DNA of 64,000 nucleotides from Prorocentrum cordatum (taxonomy: Eukaryota; Sar; Dinophyceae; Prorocentrales; Prorocentraceae), in NCBI GenBank assembly GCA_963575745.1, contig CAUYUJ010003606.1, positions 1 through 64,000 on the forward strand, read 5' to 3'. The notes beneath the pieces are model-generated. The model was not told the origin of the DNA, ran no database searches, and worked only from the letters and a program-made list of their open reading frames with translations. Below, one piece after another: positions 21,480-38,146 of the stretch; position 1 is the first letter of the stretch; each line of letters begins with the position of its first letter. Position numbers and translations under genes: made by a program.

Positions 21480-24060
21480 CTGAATCAGCCGGGCATGGAG
21501 CGAATTGGGCATCCGAGTGCCCCCCCTCGACTGACCGCCCCACCGGGCATGGCCCTTCCGTTGAGTCGCTCGCGCGGCCCAACGTGCACCTGGCACGTCG
21601 ATGATATCCCCTGCCAGCTTCCATTTTGATGTTTAATACTTGTCCACCGAACATGCAACTCCAACGAAGCAGCTGACCAAAAATAAACTCTTGCCCGAAT
21701 AACTGCACCTTCTAGTTTGAGGGGGCACGTTTCCCAGAGCATTGCGCGCTGCATTTGTCCGCGTTCACGCGCAGATCGATTCGCGCGAGCTCGCCGGGTA
21801 TAGAAACTGACTTGTTTACCAAAACTTGCTCTGATCTGGCCAATCGCGGCATCATCAGCGAACGCTTCATAAGCCATCCGGTTCTTCTCCCGAAAGTCGC
21901 CGCCGATGATGTTCCCGCACCCATTCTTCTCTCACAATTCTTTCACATGCACCATCGCGTTCCTGACTGCATTCGCGCATAATGCCGGCGACATCGGATC
22001 TCCTTGCCGAGCGCAACGAAGACAGTCAAAGTATGTGCTTCGCGTGTCGGGGCCAAGCTGAGAATACGCCCGCTGGTCCGTGTACAAATCCAGAACGGCC
22101 CAAAACTCGTTATCGCTGATTCTGGTTGTCTTCAGACCCGCAAGCACAGCCGCGTGCATGATCTCGTCAAATGCTTTCCCAAAATCCATTGAAGCCACCC
22201 GAACCGCCCCCCCGTCAACGCTGTTCTCGTTGATCGTTCGCACGCAAAGAACTAAATCGCAACACCCATACCCTGATCCAGATTAAATTTATTCTGGTTC
22301 AAAATCTGTCCAATATACTTTCCATTCGCATCAAAATTGCGCCGCTGTACAACTTGTTCAAAACTGGGACGATCGTGGTGGGCCTGTGGCTATTTGGGAG
22401 GGTCGTCTCGCTTTTGTTGAATAAAACGACAATCTCGGAGGTGCGCCACGAGTCCGGGACACGCCGTTGAGCAAGTCGGCAAAAACCTTTGCGATGGCAT
22501 TAATGATATCGTTCCCGCCCCCCTGGCAAAAGCATAGCATAGCATAGCACAGCACAGCATAGCATAGCATATCATAGCATAGCATAGCGCAGCATAGCAT
22601 AGCATAGCATAGCATAGCCTAGCGTAGCCCAGCATAGCATTGCGCAGCATACCATAGCATAGCATAGCATCGCATCGCATAGCAGAGCAGAGCAGAGCAT
22701 AGCATAGCGCAGCACAGCATCCACTATTGGTGCTGTATATATATATATATGATGTGTGTGCGAACGTGTGTTCCATGCATGTTGTCCGTCTGTGGGCCAT
22801 ATTGAGCCCTTAGTGGGGCAGCTTGAGCCTTTAGGATTCACCAAAGTTTCGCACATAGCACCGGCCGGGAGACACGAAACCCGACGTATTATCGCATGTC
22901 CGAAATGTCTTTCTATATATGCAAATACAAATGTATATGCGTGTACATATATATACACGTAGCGCTTGTTCCTAGAGGCTCCAACTCCCAGGTAGGGTCG
23001 CACTGGGATAATTTGAATAAAACGACAATTTCGGAGGTGCGCCACGAGTCCGGGGCCCGGGACACGCCGTTGAGCAAGTCGGCAAAAACCCCCGCGATGG
23101 GGTTCATGATATCGTTCCCGCCCCCCTTCAACATCTCGGCCACCAAACAGTCTTCAGCGCTATCCTTGTTCCGCTTCATTCGAGAAAAGATCCATGCGAC
23201 GTCCGCCTTTACTTCTGCAGCCGGGATCCTACTGCTTGGTCTGGTGACCCCGGAGCCTTCCAGCGGAGCGTCATACAAAGACTTGCAAAATGTTGCGAAA
23301 CTTTCAGCCATGTCTCCCCTTCCGGACTGTAGCTTTCCATTTGAATCTCGGATGTTGGTTCTGCGGTTTCTTTATTCGGCCAATTTGGGAGCCCAGGTAG
23401 TTTCTTTGCTGACCCTTTGAGGATGAACTCGTCAAGCTGGTCGTTCTGCCTCTTCCGCATTTGGTCGCGGAGAGCTCCGTTCAAGCGACGTGACTTATGT
23501 TTCCTTTCTTCTGCGTTGGTGCATTCGTTCCTCTCTTCCCGTATCTGTCTGATGAACTCGGACGTTTCCTCGTTTTGCCTGGCCCCCTTCCGTACTTCGC
23601 CGCATTCTGAAGCAGCCTTCAAAAGCGCTTGTCACTGAAGCGACGTCTTCGGATGCCTCGCGCAAGGCAGTCGCTTGTGCCACATGGCATTCTTCTCTGT
23701 ATGCTGTCATGTCCCATCCTCGCCCCACCATCAGAGGCTTCCGCCGTCTCCACTTTCGCGCGTACTGGCATATTTTGCCAAAACTGCCCTGCGACCCTTC
23801 TTTTGCATCAAATCGGCAATGACATCTGTATTGTGCAACTCTATTTTGAGTCTGTGGCCAATTAACACATAATAGATTTGTCGCGTGTTGGGTTGCCCAC
23901 GCCAGACATTGATTCAATCCGTCCTCGCGCCCAGGCCGACTTTGCCGATGCAAAGGGGGTCGTCTTCGTCATGCTGCTGGCCCACTTCAACATTGGCGCC
24001 CACTCCAATGACGAACTGCCTCTGCTTCCAGCTGCCGGGGATTACCTGCCGTAGAACTTC
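21480..24060 (-). mobile_element. Decayed non-LTR retrotransposon (LINE, APE-type), unit 1
   Basis: Read on the minus strand from ~24,060: an endonuclease-like part (VIGVGANVEVGQQ, then GKVGLGARTD), an Arg/Lys/Glu linker (23,622-23,300), the N-terminal RT region (ADVAWIFSRMKRNKDSAEDC, then GGGNDIMNPIAGVFADLLNG), RT motif A (SMDFGKAFDEI), the QGDPMSP motif and the catalytic box FADD (about 21,851-21,862), followed by LRVNADK. Frameshifts and stops separate the blocks, so it is dead. The endonuclease has GAN where the family usually has an acidic residue before AN. A TAGCA repeat tract splits the RT region. Confidence 0.75.
22533..22725. repeat. TAGCA/CAGCA pentanucleotide tract, unit 1
   Basis: AGCAT repeated ~38 times with C/T and G/A changes, interrupting the LINE. 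A short TA run follows (22,736-22,750). Cys/Met/Leu/Tyr-rich ORFs through it are artefacts. Confidence 0.9.
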
Positions 24061-24109
24061 TACTGCTCATTCGTACTCTCTGTCTGAGCGGCATATGCTA
24101 CACTTCCGT

Positions 24110-24760
24110 CTGAAGGGGCCTCCGAGACGGTCCCAAAGCTTCACTAGACGCCCGCGATAGCCCCAAGACGGTCGAGGAAGCCTTCGTGGCGCCCCAAGAG
24201 AGCCCCAAGCCAAGAGCCTTCCCAACAGGGCTCCGAGAGGCCAAAATCATTGATTTACACTCGGTTGTTAAATGGTTTGGGGGGTTCTCAACTTTTCGAG
24301 TTTCCGACGCTCCAAGACGTCCCAAGAGGTCCCCCAAGACCGACCAAAGACGGCCCAAGAAGCCCCCAAGAACGCCCGAAGACGGCCCAGGAAGGCCCCA
24401 AGAGGGCCCAAGAGGCGCCCAAGACTGCTCAAGAGGGCCCCGAGAGGAGCCCAAAAGGGGGAACGGGGAACACAAACCGAAAATCCTAGCCTTCCGCCCC
24501 AAGAGGCGCCCAGGAGAGGCACTAAGAGGCGCCCAAGAGCCCCCAAGAGGCCCCCAGGAGGCCCCCAGGAGGCCCCCACGATGCCCCAAGAGGCCACCAA
24601 GAGGCCCAAAAGAGATCCCAAGAGACCCCAAAACAGTCTCCTAGAGGCATCAAAACTGCCTTCGGGAGGCCCCCGAGGGGCCCCGACGAGATCCCAACGA
24701 ACATCCAAGAGGGTTCAGACCCACAACCCAGGCACAGTGGCGGGGTGGGCCGAAGGACAT
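24110..24760. repeat. GGCCCAAGA array, second block, unit 1
   Basis: The same word family as at 17,450. A ~75-bp AT-richer spacer (24,240-24,310) ends TTCCGACGCTCCAAGACG. The right end (CACAACCCAGGCACAGTGGC, then GGGCCGAAGG) resembles the block edge at about 17,300, CAACCCAAGCACGCTGGC, suggesting a shared structural end. Confidence 0.8.
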
Positions 24761-25348
24761 TAGGTAGTGCAACATGCTGAATGAACGTATGCTGAACGAA
24801 CATGTGTTCGGTTAACCTGTCGTGTATCGCATGACGTACAACCATACGATGTAGGCATACATGTTACCCCAGCGTAGGTAATGTAAGTACGTGTGCTCAT
24901 AGCACCCCATACCTAACAAATGCTAGACTATCAAACCATAATATACCCGATGTTACGCACCGCACACGCACCTTGCATTAACACGTGCGCATGACCATAT
25001 ATGGTCGAGGGTTTGGGCCCTCCCCCCCAATGCTAATGCCATCGCCCCCCCCCCGCGCGATGCCCCCCCCCCTGTGGGCGTGGGCTTGGCGTGGTGGCTC
25101 CCCCCCCCCTGTGCATGTGGTGTGGGTGTGGTGTGTTGCTGTCGGTGTGTGCGGGGTGACGCCATGGTCCTCCTCCCTCCCTCCCTCCCTCCCCCCCTGT
25201 GGGTGCGGTGTGGGTGCGGCGTGTGGCTGGGATTGGCGTCATGTTGACAGCTCTGGTGCTTGACGTCGTCGCCGCCGCCGCTAGTGGTGCCGTCGACGTC
25301 GACGTCGTCGTCGTCGTCGTTGTCGTCGTCGTTGTCGTCGTCGTCGGT

Positions 25349-25428
<80 letters not shown>

Positions 25429-25489
25429 AGTCGTCATCGTCGTCATTGCCGTCGTCGTCGTCGTCCTCCTCCTCCTCCTCATCCTGCTC

Positions 25490-25521
<32 letters not shown>

Positions 25522-28500
25522 ATCCCATCTGGGGGGGGGGGGCCGAGGACCCTGGGACCCATCCCATCTGGGGGGGGGCCCGAGGACCCGAAGCCCGCGA
25601 TCATATACGCGAGCATGTGCTGACTCGCGCTACCGGAGGGGTAAACATCAGCCCAGAAAAGAGGGATAGAAATCGATGCATTTTTATTATTAATGGTGAC
25701 GGCCTTGGAGCTGTGAGCTCAAATGCCAGGCGTCAACTCCAAACCTCGAGCAAACTTCCAACCACTCACCCGCAACTTGTTGGTACAACACAACTGAAGA
25801 CGCGAAAGCTATTGTCGTGCAGGTCCGTGCCTAGGGTGGTGATGTTGATGGTGGCGCTGACGAAACAGGCGACGACAACAACGATGACGATGATGAGATT
25901 GATGACCACGGCGGCGGTAACGACAACGATTCTGATAATGGCGATGAAGGTGACGGAGATGCTGACGGCGGTGGCAACGATGACACTGGCGATGATGATA
26001 ACGATTGTGCTGCTGAGGATGTTCATGAAGTGCGCGGAGACAGAACGTCCGAAATTCTGACAGAACTTGTATTGCACAACCACTGGGTCCCATATGGTGC
26101 TGCACACCTGCGTGCTGAAGCGATGTTTCGCATAATGGAAGGCACAAAACATAACATGTAAGTGCAGGGCTTCGCCGCCTGCACTAGGCGACGCGCGCGC
26201 GTGACCCGCATGGAACTGTTTCACGGAGTAGGAGGGCAGCGCGGTGCTGGTTGACTGTGCTCCACGTGTGCGCGCGCGTGGCCAGTCGACAGCATGGCCG
26301 AAGATCCAATCAATTGCTCTTGGCCGCTCAAAGGGAGCGCGCATGAGTGTGGCAGTGGGTCGGTGAAAAGACATGAAAACACGTGTTTCTCGCATGAGGG
26401 AAACATGCGGACAGGTTGCAACAAAAAAGGTGTGTGTGTGTGTTGACGTGGGCACGCGCACGAGGGGGGCGCGCGCGCGCATAGGGGCAACAGAATAGCG
26501 TGTGAGAAAGCTTCTGACAAAACGCACAAGTTCGATCAACGCGTGTGCACCGCATGGCACTGTGTGACAGATATGTATACACGCCAATGTACACACAAAC
26601 GCACATACCAGCACCACGCGCGCGCTACGCGCGCACTTAGGTTCCAAACGACTCTGAAGACGGTGTCAATAGGCATGTGGGGCTGACTCGATGGCTACAC
26701 GGTTGGACCACGTCTGGTCTTCGGGTTGCCTCGAAAGAAGCATTAATCGATTATGTACGGTGGAATGTACAGAACCATGTACGAATGGATTATGCATGAA
26801 CGGGCTGTTGTATGGATGTAGGCGCATATGTTTGCAGGACCTAGCTGAGGCGTGATCAAACCACGCGCGCGCTTTGCGCGCAAAGGTTCTAGTAACAGTT
26901 GCGTCACGTTGCTCGACCATCGTCTTTGCTCGTCCGATCAGCGACAATTGGTGCTCAGTGCGCGCGCGCTCACGTGAGGGACAATCGCCGCGAAGTGGGA
27001 TGGCTCGCCTGAGTCAAGGCTGCACGCTGGCTGAGCTGGAAGAGGCGCAGAACGTGCCACGGCAGAACGGCGCGATCAATGCCTCCCGGCGTTTGTCGCT
27101 GGACCCAGCGTCTTGCGACTCCCCCCAGGCCGTCTTCAGAGCCTCATGGCCTGTCGTTGCCAGTGCGGTCCTAGCCGCGCTATTGGAAGACTCTCGGCCT
27201 GCCCTGGCCATCCTGGATGACCGGAGAAGCGAATACCCGTGAGAAGCAACTAAGAATGCCCCGGGCGATACCAGGAGCACTGAAAATAATCAATTGATCT
27301 CCGAGGGGGGGAACCGCCGAGGGATATCGATAGCACCCCACAAATTGATTCATCTTAATAAGTCAGCGAGGGGTGGGAGTAAGAGATGTAGAAGAGAAAC
27401 CTGTAGTGCGTTCCCATCGAAGAGGAATCATGCTTGGGTTCTCATCGACACCACGCAAACGTGGCCGAGACAACCATCGAAACCATCGAGCCATGCATTC
27501 CTCTTGGGCTCAAATTGGACTCCGAGTTGGGTCTTGTTGTGATCTGATTGGGCTTTGGGATCTTGGTGGGATCCCGCACTGAGGGCTCTGGGGGCGGGAT
27601 ATCACTTCCAGGGGGCGAGAGGCGAGAGAGTTTCACCGAAACGGGCGGGGGAGCCTGAATTGCCTCCAACGTCCATTCAGATCCAACGAGGCCCACTAGG
27701 AAATCACGGAATCCTGCCTCTGTGAAACTGGCCTCCCCTGAGTTTTTTCTTGAGGCGGGGGACAGCAGAGGGGTGCGGCCCGCTGCTCGTGACGAGCGGA
27801 CGACGCGCGCTCATACTTGTAGGGGGGGGGGGGGGGGCTGACCCGCGCCTCGCGGTTGGAGGCTGCCCTGCAGCTATGGGCAAGGGCTGTCGGACTCCGA
27901 TCCAAGGGCCCCCGTTCGAGCCGAGAGCCAATCCGACCACACGCACCCCCCGAGGAGCATGCAGGTCGCATGGGCACGGGTGCCAGCTGTCCGCGGCCAC
28001 GCGCGCAGGCTGCAGCCGCGGCCCGCCCCGGGGCTCGGCCGAGCCCCGCCGAGCCCCGTCGGGCCCCGAGGGGCGCGCGGGGCACGGTCGGCGGGGGCGG
28101 GCGACGGCGGAGGGGCGTGGCCCGCTGCTGGGGCCCGGGAGGCCCACGTCAGAGATTCCCGCAGTTGGTTGCCGGAAGAGTAGAAGCCTCCCAGATGGGC
28201 TCCGAGCACATGGGGTCGGACGATCGCCCCGCCTCGTCGATGCAGCGCCACTGCGTCGTCGATGCATCGCTCGTGCGTCGCCGATGCATCACCGACGCAT
28301 CGGCGATGCATCGGCGACGTCGGCGTGGAGAACATCGGCCTCCACATCGGGCGATCCTTCGACCCCGTCTACTCCGACCCCATCTGGGAGGCCCAGAAAG
28401 ATGGTCGCGTCCTTGCCTGTTCTGGCTTTCGAGGGGCAGCGACATGGGGGGGGCTGGCATAGGGGGTGACGCAGCGACCTGGAATGGAATCGGCGCCGCT

Positions 28501-28818
28501 AGATCGGCGATGGGCCCCCGACTGTGGATCCGCACGTTCCTGGGCAGGTCGAGGGGCTCCCGCGCGTGACCGCCTTCCACCCCCAGTGGCCCTGGAGGCC
28601 CGCAGGAGCACCAACGCTGCCTCTCCCATGTCTTGGGGTATCTTTGCGAAGCCTCCAGGGGCCTGCTGACAGCATTTTCGGGGACCCCTTGGGGGCGCCT
28701 GGGGCCGGCCCTCTTTGGTTGTTTTCTCTGCAGGCGCGATGACAAGGTGGCAGGGGCACGAGGCGGTCTAACAGTGCCGCCACCCCGAGCCAAGATCTGG
28801 TGTACAAGTGAACAGCCA
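24761..28818. other. Spacer downstream of alpha-tubulin, unit 1
   Basis: 25,262-25,480 is a (CGT)n run followed by CCT. 25,521-25,580 repeats CCCATCCCATCTGGGGGG. 26,450-26,490 and 26,615-26,635 are alternating CG runs with short palindromes (GCGCGCTACGCGCGC). 27,818-27,836 is a G-run. 28,262-28,320 has GATGCATCGGC repeats. Plus-strand frames at 26,874-27,242 (122 aa) and 27,750-28,469 are kept in unit 2, but both strands are open and I see no family, so they are not called genes. Confidence 0.45.
25836..26161 (+). CDS. Possible exon for an acidic protein, unit 1
   Basis: After CCTAG (a possible acceptor) at 25,830-25,834 the frame reads as an Asp/Gly/Asn-rich stretch (GDVDGGADETGDDNNDDDDE), then a normal-looking tail (RTSEILTELVLHNHWVPYGA), and stops at 26,161. 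The first two codon positions are far more constrained than the third, which suggests past coding. Unit 2 keeps the frame but ends a few codons earlier. Unknown function; it may be a remnant of a mobile element. Confidence 0.3.
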
Positions 28819-28847
28819 CAGGTCGGCGTGGAAAATACGCCGACCTG
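28819..28847 (-). other. Perfect stem-loop in the alpha-tubulin 3' flank, copy 1
   Basis: CAGGTCGGCGT (28,819-28,829) pairs exactly with 28,837-28,847 across a 7-base loop, ~115 bases past the alpha stop codon. It is the same in copy 2. It could be an mRNA 3'-UTR element or a processing signal. Confidence 0.7.
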
Positions 28848-28960
28848 CTGCGTGCAACAACGCGCAAGTCTTTGGGGAAGGTCGTGGAAGCACGCCGTTC
28901 TCAACGAGAGTGCGACTCCTCCGTTACCCTCCCTCGTGCAGCTGCTCAGTGGCAGCCTGC

Positions 28961-31034
<2,074 letters not shown>

Positions 31035-31127
31035 TGTGTTGGATGGGCTCCTTGATCGAGTTGAAGTCTGACAGGGGGTGACAACTCACAAGGCCGTCGC
31101 GTGATGTGACAGCCTCGATCGGAATCG

Positions 31128-31148
31128 CTTGAGCCAAAATGGCGACGG
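31128..31148 (-). promoter_or_regulatory. Spliced-leader relic upstream of alpha-tubulin copy 1
   Basis: The minus strand contains the 16-base SL core GCCATTTTGGCTCAAG preceded by CCGTC (canonical CCGTA): 20 of 21 positions agree with the dinoflagellate SL. It lies in the genomic 5' flank, upstream of the present acceptor. Confidence 0.85.
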
Positions 31149-31400
31149 AGGGACGTCTGGGGGCCTCTTGGGGTCCCTTCGCGCTTCTTCGGGGCCTGTT
31201 GGGGGCCTCCTGGCAGTCTCGGTGCCTGTCTTGGCGTTCTCTTGGACCCCTCTGGGGCCGTCTTGGAAGTCTCTGAGGCAATCTTGGAGGCTTTATGGGC
31301 TGTGCCTGGGCTCTCTTTGGGCGTCGTCGGGCCCCCTTGGGGGCTTCTGGTCATTTTGAAGCGCTGGGAACTCGAAAGGCGAGGACGTCAAATCTTTCAA
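31149..31400. repeat. GGCCCAAGA-type array in inverted orientation, unit 1
   Basis: The plus strand reads GGGGGCCTCTTGGGG, GGGGCCGTCTTGG and so on: the same word family as at 17,450 but on the opposite strand. It occupies the immediate upstream region of alpha-tubulin. Confidence 0.8.
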
Positions 31401-33831
31401 AAACATGGGGAGTGGCCGCGAAATCCTCGTCGACCGTGATTTAAAATCCAGGAATGATAAACCTAGGTTCGTTACGTTCAGATGATACCCCCATTGGATT
31501 ATGGGCCTGTGGATAGATCGGTGGCCCCCGCCTCCCTGGATCATTTTCGTTCCCGAATAATGCATCTGGGGTCGATATTCCGACATACTGAACCAGGGTT
31601 GGCCCCAGTCCAATCTCCTTCTCAGGCGCCCCCCCTTTCCGCCAGATCATTATCATTTCAGAATAATTAACCTAAGTTCAGTCTTCCCAGAACATTACGA
31701 ACCCCAGTTTATGATGTTCTAGAGATAACGGACTAGGGTCAATATTCTAACATGATGAATCCCCGTTTAGAGGCGCGGGGCTGGGGGAGAAAAATAATGA
31801 TAATCATTCTGGAGTCAGAAATCCGGATTCAGATGATCCACCTATGGCGCAGGCGACGCCCCTCAGCCTCTATAATTATCATTCCAAAATAATGAACCGG
31901 GGTTCGATATTCCCGAAACATTACTAACCCCAACCAATATGCCCAAAACATTATGAACCCAAGTAAACATCTTCTTGGGGTCGATATGCTCGGAACATTA
32001 CAAACCAAGGTTTAAACTGTTCCGGGGGAAAAATTATGAACCTCGGTCAATATGTACCGGAACATTAAAACCCAGGTTCATAATGCTCCGGGGAGGACAT
32101 TATGAACCCTGGCATAATCCTGGAACATGCTAAACCCAGGTTAATATTATTTTGGGTTCGTCCTCAAAACATGACTAGTCCGTGTTGAGCTCCGGGATCA
32201 AGACAACTCGTCGGGGCATCGTTTCTGGATGAGCTGGTGGGGTTATGCGAAGCGACAACAGCAACAACAACAACAACAATCATGAGGAAGGCCAAAGCGA
32301 TAGCACAATTCCAAAGTAAACCGTAAGAAAGGCCCAAAGGAGAGCATAATTCCTGAGTGTCGAGGGCGCGGCGTCTGAATATATAGCGCAAGGAAATCCA
32401 ACGCGAGAGCGCGATTCCTGGAAAAACTGTGTGGAAGTCCTGCGCGAGAGCTCGATGTTGGAATAAATTGTGAAGAAGTATCAGGCGTGAGCCGTTGTTG
32501 TTGTAGCTGGGGTGCTAATAACACAGTTTGAGCAGTACGGCGTTCCCTGATAAAATATGCACCCGTGGGGGTGATGAACAGTAACTATTGTTCAAGAATG
32601 AAGGTACAACAGCAACCATCATTTTGACAATGTTCGCTCTTATCTGCTCGCGTGACACTCAGCACGAATATCCCAAACCCTGGATACCCTCCCTTTTCGT
32701 CTTCGATCATACCCCCAGAAGGGGTAAATATTTCTTGATTACCTGCAACGTGTATTTCGTGAAGCCTCTGAGGCATAAGAAGACAGGACGGATGCAAGGA
32801 AGGGACAAAGAGCAGGCGGGTTGCTGAAGCGTGCGTCCTGCATGAATCGCAAGGTCTCGAGCGATAGCACGATTCCCAAGTAAATCGGATGGATACAGCG
32901 AGAGCGTGATTTCTGAGTGTCGAGAGCGCGGCGTCTGAATAAATTGCGCGGAAATCCCGCGCGAGAACGCGACTCTGGGGCACAACGTGTGAGGAAATCC
33001 CGCGCGAGAGCGCGATTTGGGAATGACTTGTGAGGAAGTATCTGGCGGGAGCCGTTGTTGTTGTTGTTGTTGTTGTTGATGTTGCTGTTGCTGTTGTTGC
33101 AAACCAGGGGCTGTTGTAAACCAGGGGCCAGAGGCCCAGTTTGGTGACACCCAGTTTCCCCTTAGAAAAATAGTGCGGGCCCTGGGAGGAGAAAACGATT
33201 TGTCATTCTGAAGAAGAGAATTCAACAGTCATTTTAAGACTCTTCGTTCCGATCTGCTCGCGTGCCATTTATCACATTTACCCCAAACCCTCGGTACCCG
33301 CCCTCTTAGTTTCCGATCATATCCCCCTTGGGGGTATATCTTCCTTACCTGCCACGCGCATGTAGCGCAGCCCCTAAAACAAGGGAAGAGACGACGGATG
33401 GAAAGGGGAGGGAAAAGGATGGAGAACGAAAGAAAGTAGGTAGGGAGACTAAGAACAGAAAACACGCAGACCCTAGCGGCGGGTGGGGAAGGCGGGCCGA
33501 AGCGGCCAAGTCGAGCAGGCGGGTTGCTGAAGCGTGAGTCCTGACTCTGTTGATGATGGGCCTCTTGCATGGGACTACCAAGAATGACAAACTAAAATTA
33601 ACAATGTGCAACCGAAGAAGGGATTGAGGGCGGATTCTTCCCAAGACTCAGCTCTCGATGGAGAGCTACTTGAATTGTACCAGCATGTCTCCTTCGACTC
33701 CTTTCGAGAAGACACATGTTTTCCTGGATTCTCTCACGAGTTGCGTCCTTGCACGCATGCATCAGCCCGTCGGTCATTCGAAGGCCAAAAACAAGCAAGG
33801 TCAGGTGCGCGCGGAAAACCCGAGAAGCACC
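31401..33831. other. Beta-alpha spacer with inverted repeats, unit 1
   Basis: 31,440-32,170 is a field of words such as AACATTATGAACCC and CCAGGTTCATAATG in both orientations, with an imperfect palindrome at 32,072-32,112. 32,230-33,115 holds GTT/CAA runs and several copies of a segment built on CGCGCGAGAGCGCGATT. 33,400-33,500 is A/G-rich. The last few hundred bases must include the beta 3' UTR. No gene is seen. Confidence 0.5.
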
Positions 33832-33834
33832 TCA

Positions 33835-35251
<1,417 letters not shown>

Positions 35252-36128
35252 CCGCCGACCCCTTGGGGATCATCGGCGTGTGAGATGCTCCCCCCTCCCC
35301 AAACCCCTCCCCCGGGAGCCCGGTCCGGTCGATTTGGAGGAGGGGGGGGGGTCCGGGACGAGCGTTCCACGGGGCTTTTCCTGGCCCAAGAGGGCTTCAA
35401 GACGGGCCACGAAGCCCCCAAGAGGCCTCCAAGACGGCCCACGAAGGCTCCGAGAAGCCAAACGACCGCTCCAAGACGCCCACGATGGCCCCAAGACGGG
35501 CCAAGAGGTCTCCAAGACGGCCCCTGAGGTCCCAAATGAGCCTCCCAAGAGGGCCCAAAGAGTCAAACATTGCTGATTTTCCAGAGTGTTTTTCTGTGTT
35601 TTTTGCTTTTCCGCCTTTCCGGCTTCCCGACGCTCCAAGACGGGCAAAGAGGCCCCAAAGATAGCCCCAAGATGGCCCAAGAGGCCCCCAAGACGGCCTC
35701 CAGACGGCCCAAGACGGCCCCAAGACGGCCCAAGAGGTCCCCAAGACGGCCCAAGAGGGCTCCAAGACGGCACCAAGAGGGGCCCAAGAGGGCGACCAAA
35801 CATGTTGAAACTCTAGCTTTCTGCCCCCAGGAGCCCCAGGGGGCCCCAAGAGTGCCCCAAGAGGCCCCCAGAGGCCCTCACGAGGCCGCCCAGACGCCCC
35901 AAGGAACCCCCAAGAAGCACCCCAGAGGCTCCGAAACGGCCCCCGAGTGGCTCCAAAACTCGCAGTGTCGCTGTCCGCTCGGACCTCCCCGCGGAACTGC
36001 CCGAGACCCTCTGGCGGTGGCGGCGAACAGACACCAAACAAATATCACTCGCCTTTTCACCCCTTCGCACCTTCTACTACCCCCAGATTGGCATAAACAA
36101 GGGGTCGGCGGTGTGGCGTAAGCCTAAG
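35252..36128. mobile_element. 877-bp block present in one unit only, array-containing
   Basis: At 55,835-55,850 the other unit reads straight from CGAAAT to AAAGC; here 877 bp intervene, with AAT on both sides. The left end CCGCCGACCCCTTG is the inverse of 36,098-36,111, after which 17 more bases follow, so the left end may be truncated. The interior is a GGCCCAAGA-type array with its usual AT-rich spacer (35,565-35,625). An insertion is favoured, but a deletion between the AAT repeats in the other copy is possible. Confidence 0.6.
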
Positions 36129-36168
36129 AATAAAGCTGGGAGGCTTATGTGGAACCTTTGGGCTTCGG

Positions 36169-36215
<47 letters not shown>
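36169..36215 (+). repeat. Poly-A run of 47
   Basis: It begins ~40 bases after AATAAA (36,129). Unit 2 has a shorter, A/G-mixed version at 55,878-55,908. It resembles the tail of a retroposed transcript. Confidence 0.7.
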
Positions 36216-36216
<1 letters not shown>

Positions 36217-36415
36217 GGGGAATGTACGCGTGGGCGCGCGCACCATCGATTTGTCCTTTTTAACAGATGCGAGTTACGAAGGGTGTATTATCCAGGCCAT
36301 GTGTAGTCGCAGTTGGGATGGCACTAGCAGGAAATGACGAGCAGAGTACACGTACGAGGAATATGAAAATAGTTATGACACTATGAGCAGTCGTGGTCGC
36401 AGTAGTAAAAAATAG

Positions 36416-38146
<1,731 letters not shown>

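Noticed and set aside
22390-22800. Cys/Met/Leu/Tyr-rich 'membrane protein' ORFs at the TAGCA tract
   Set aside because: Pentanucleotide repeat translated; no independent coding support.
25033-25567. Poly-Asp, poly-Thr and poly-Val ORFs at the CGT repeats
   Set aside because: Microsatellite readings, with all frames open.
26874-27242. 122-aa plus-strand ORF kept in both units
   Set aside because: The opposite strand is open over the same span and no family or splice context was found; conservation follows from recent duplication.
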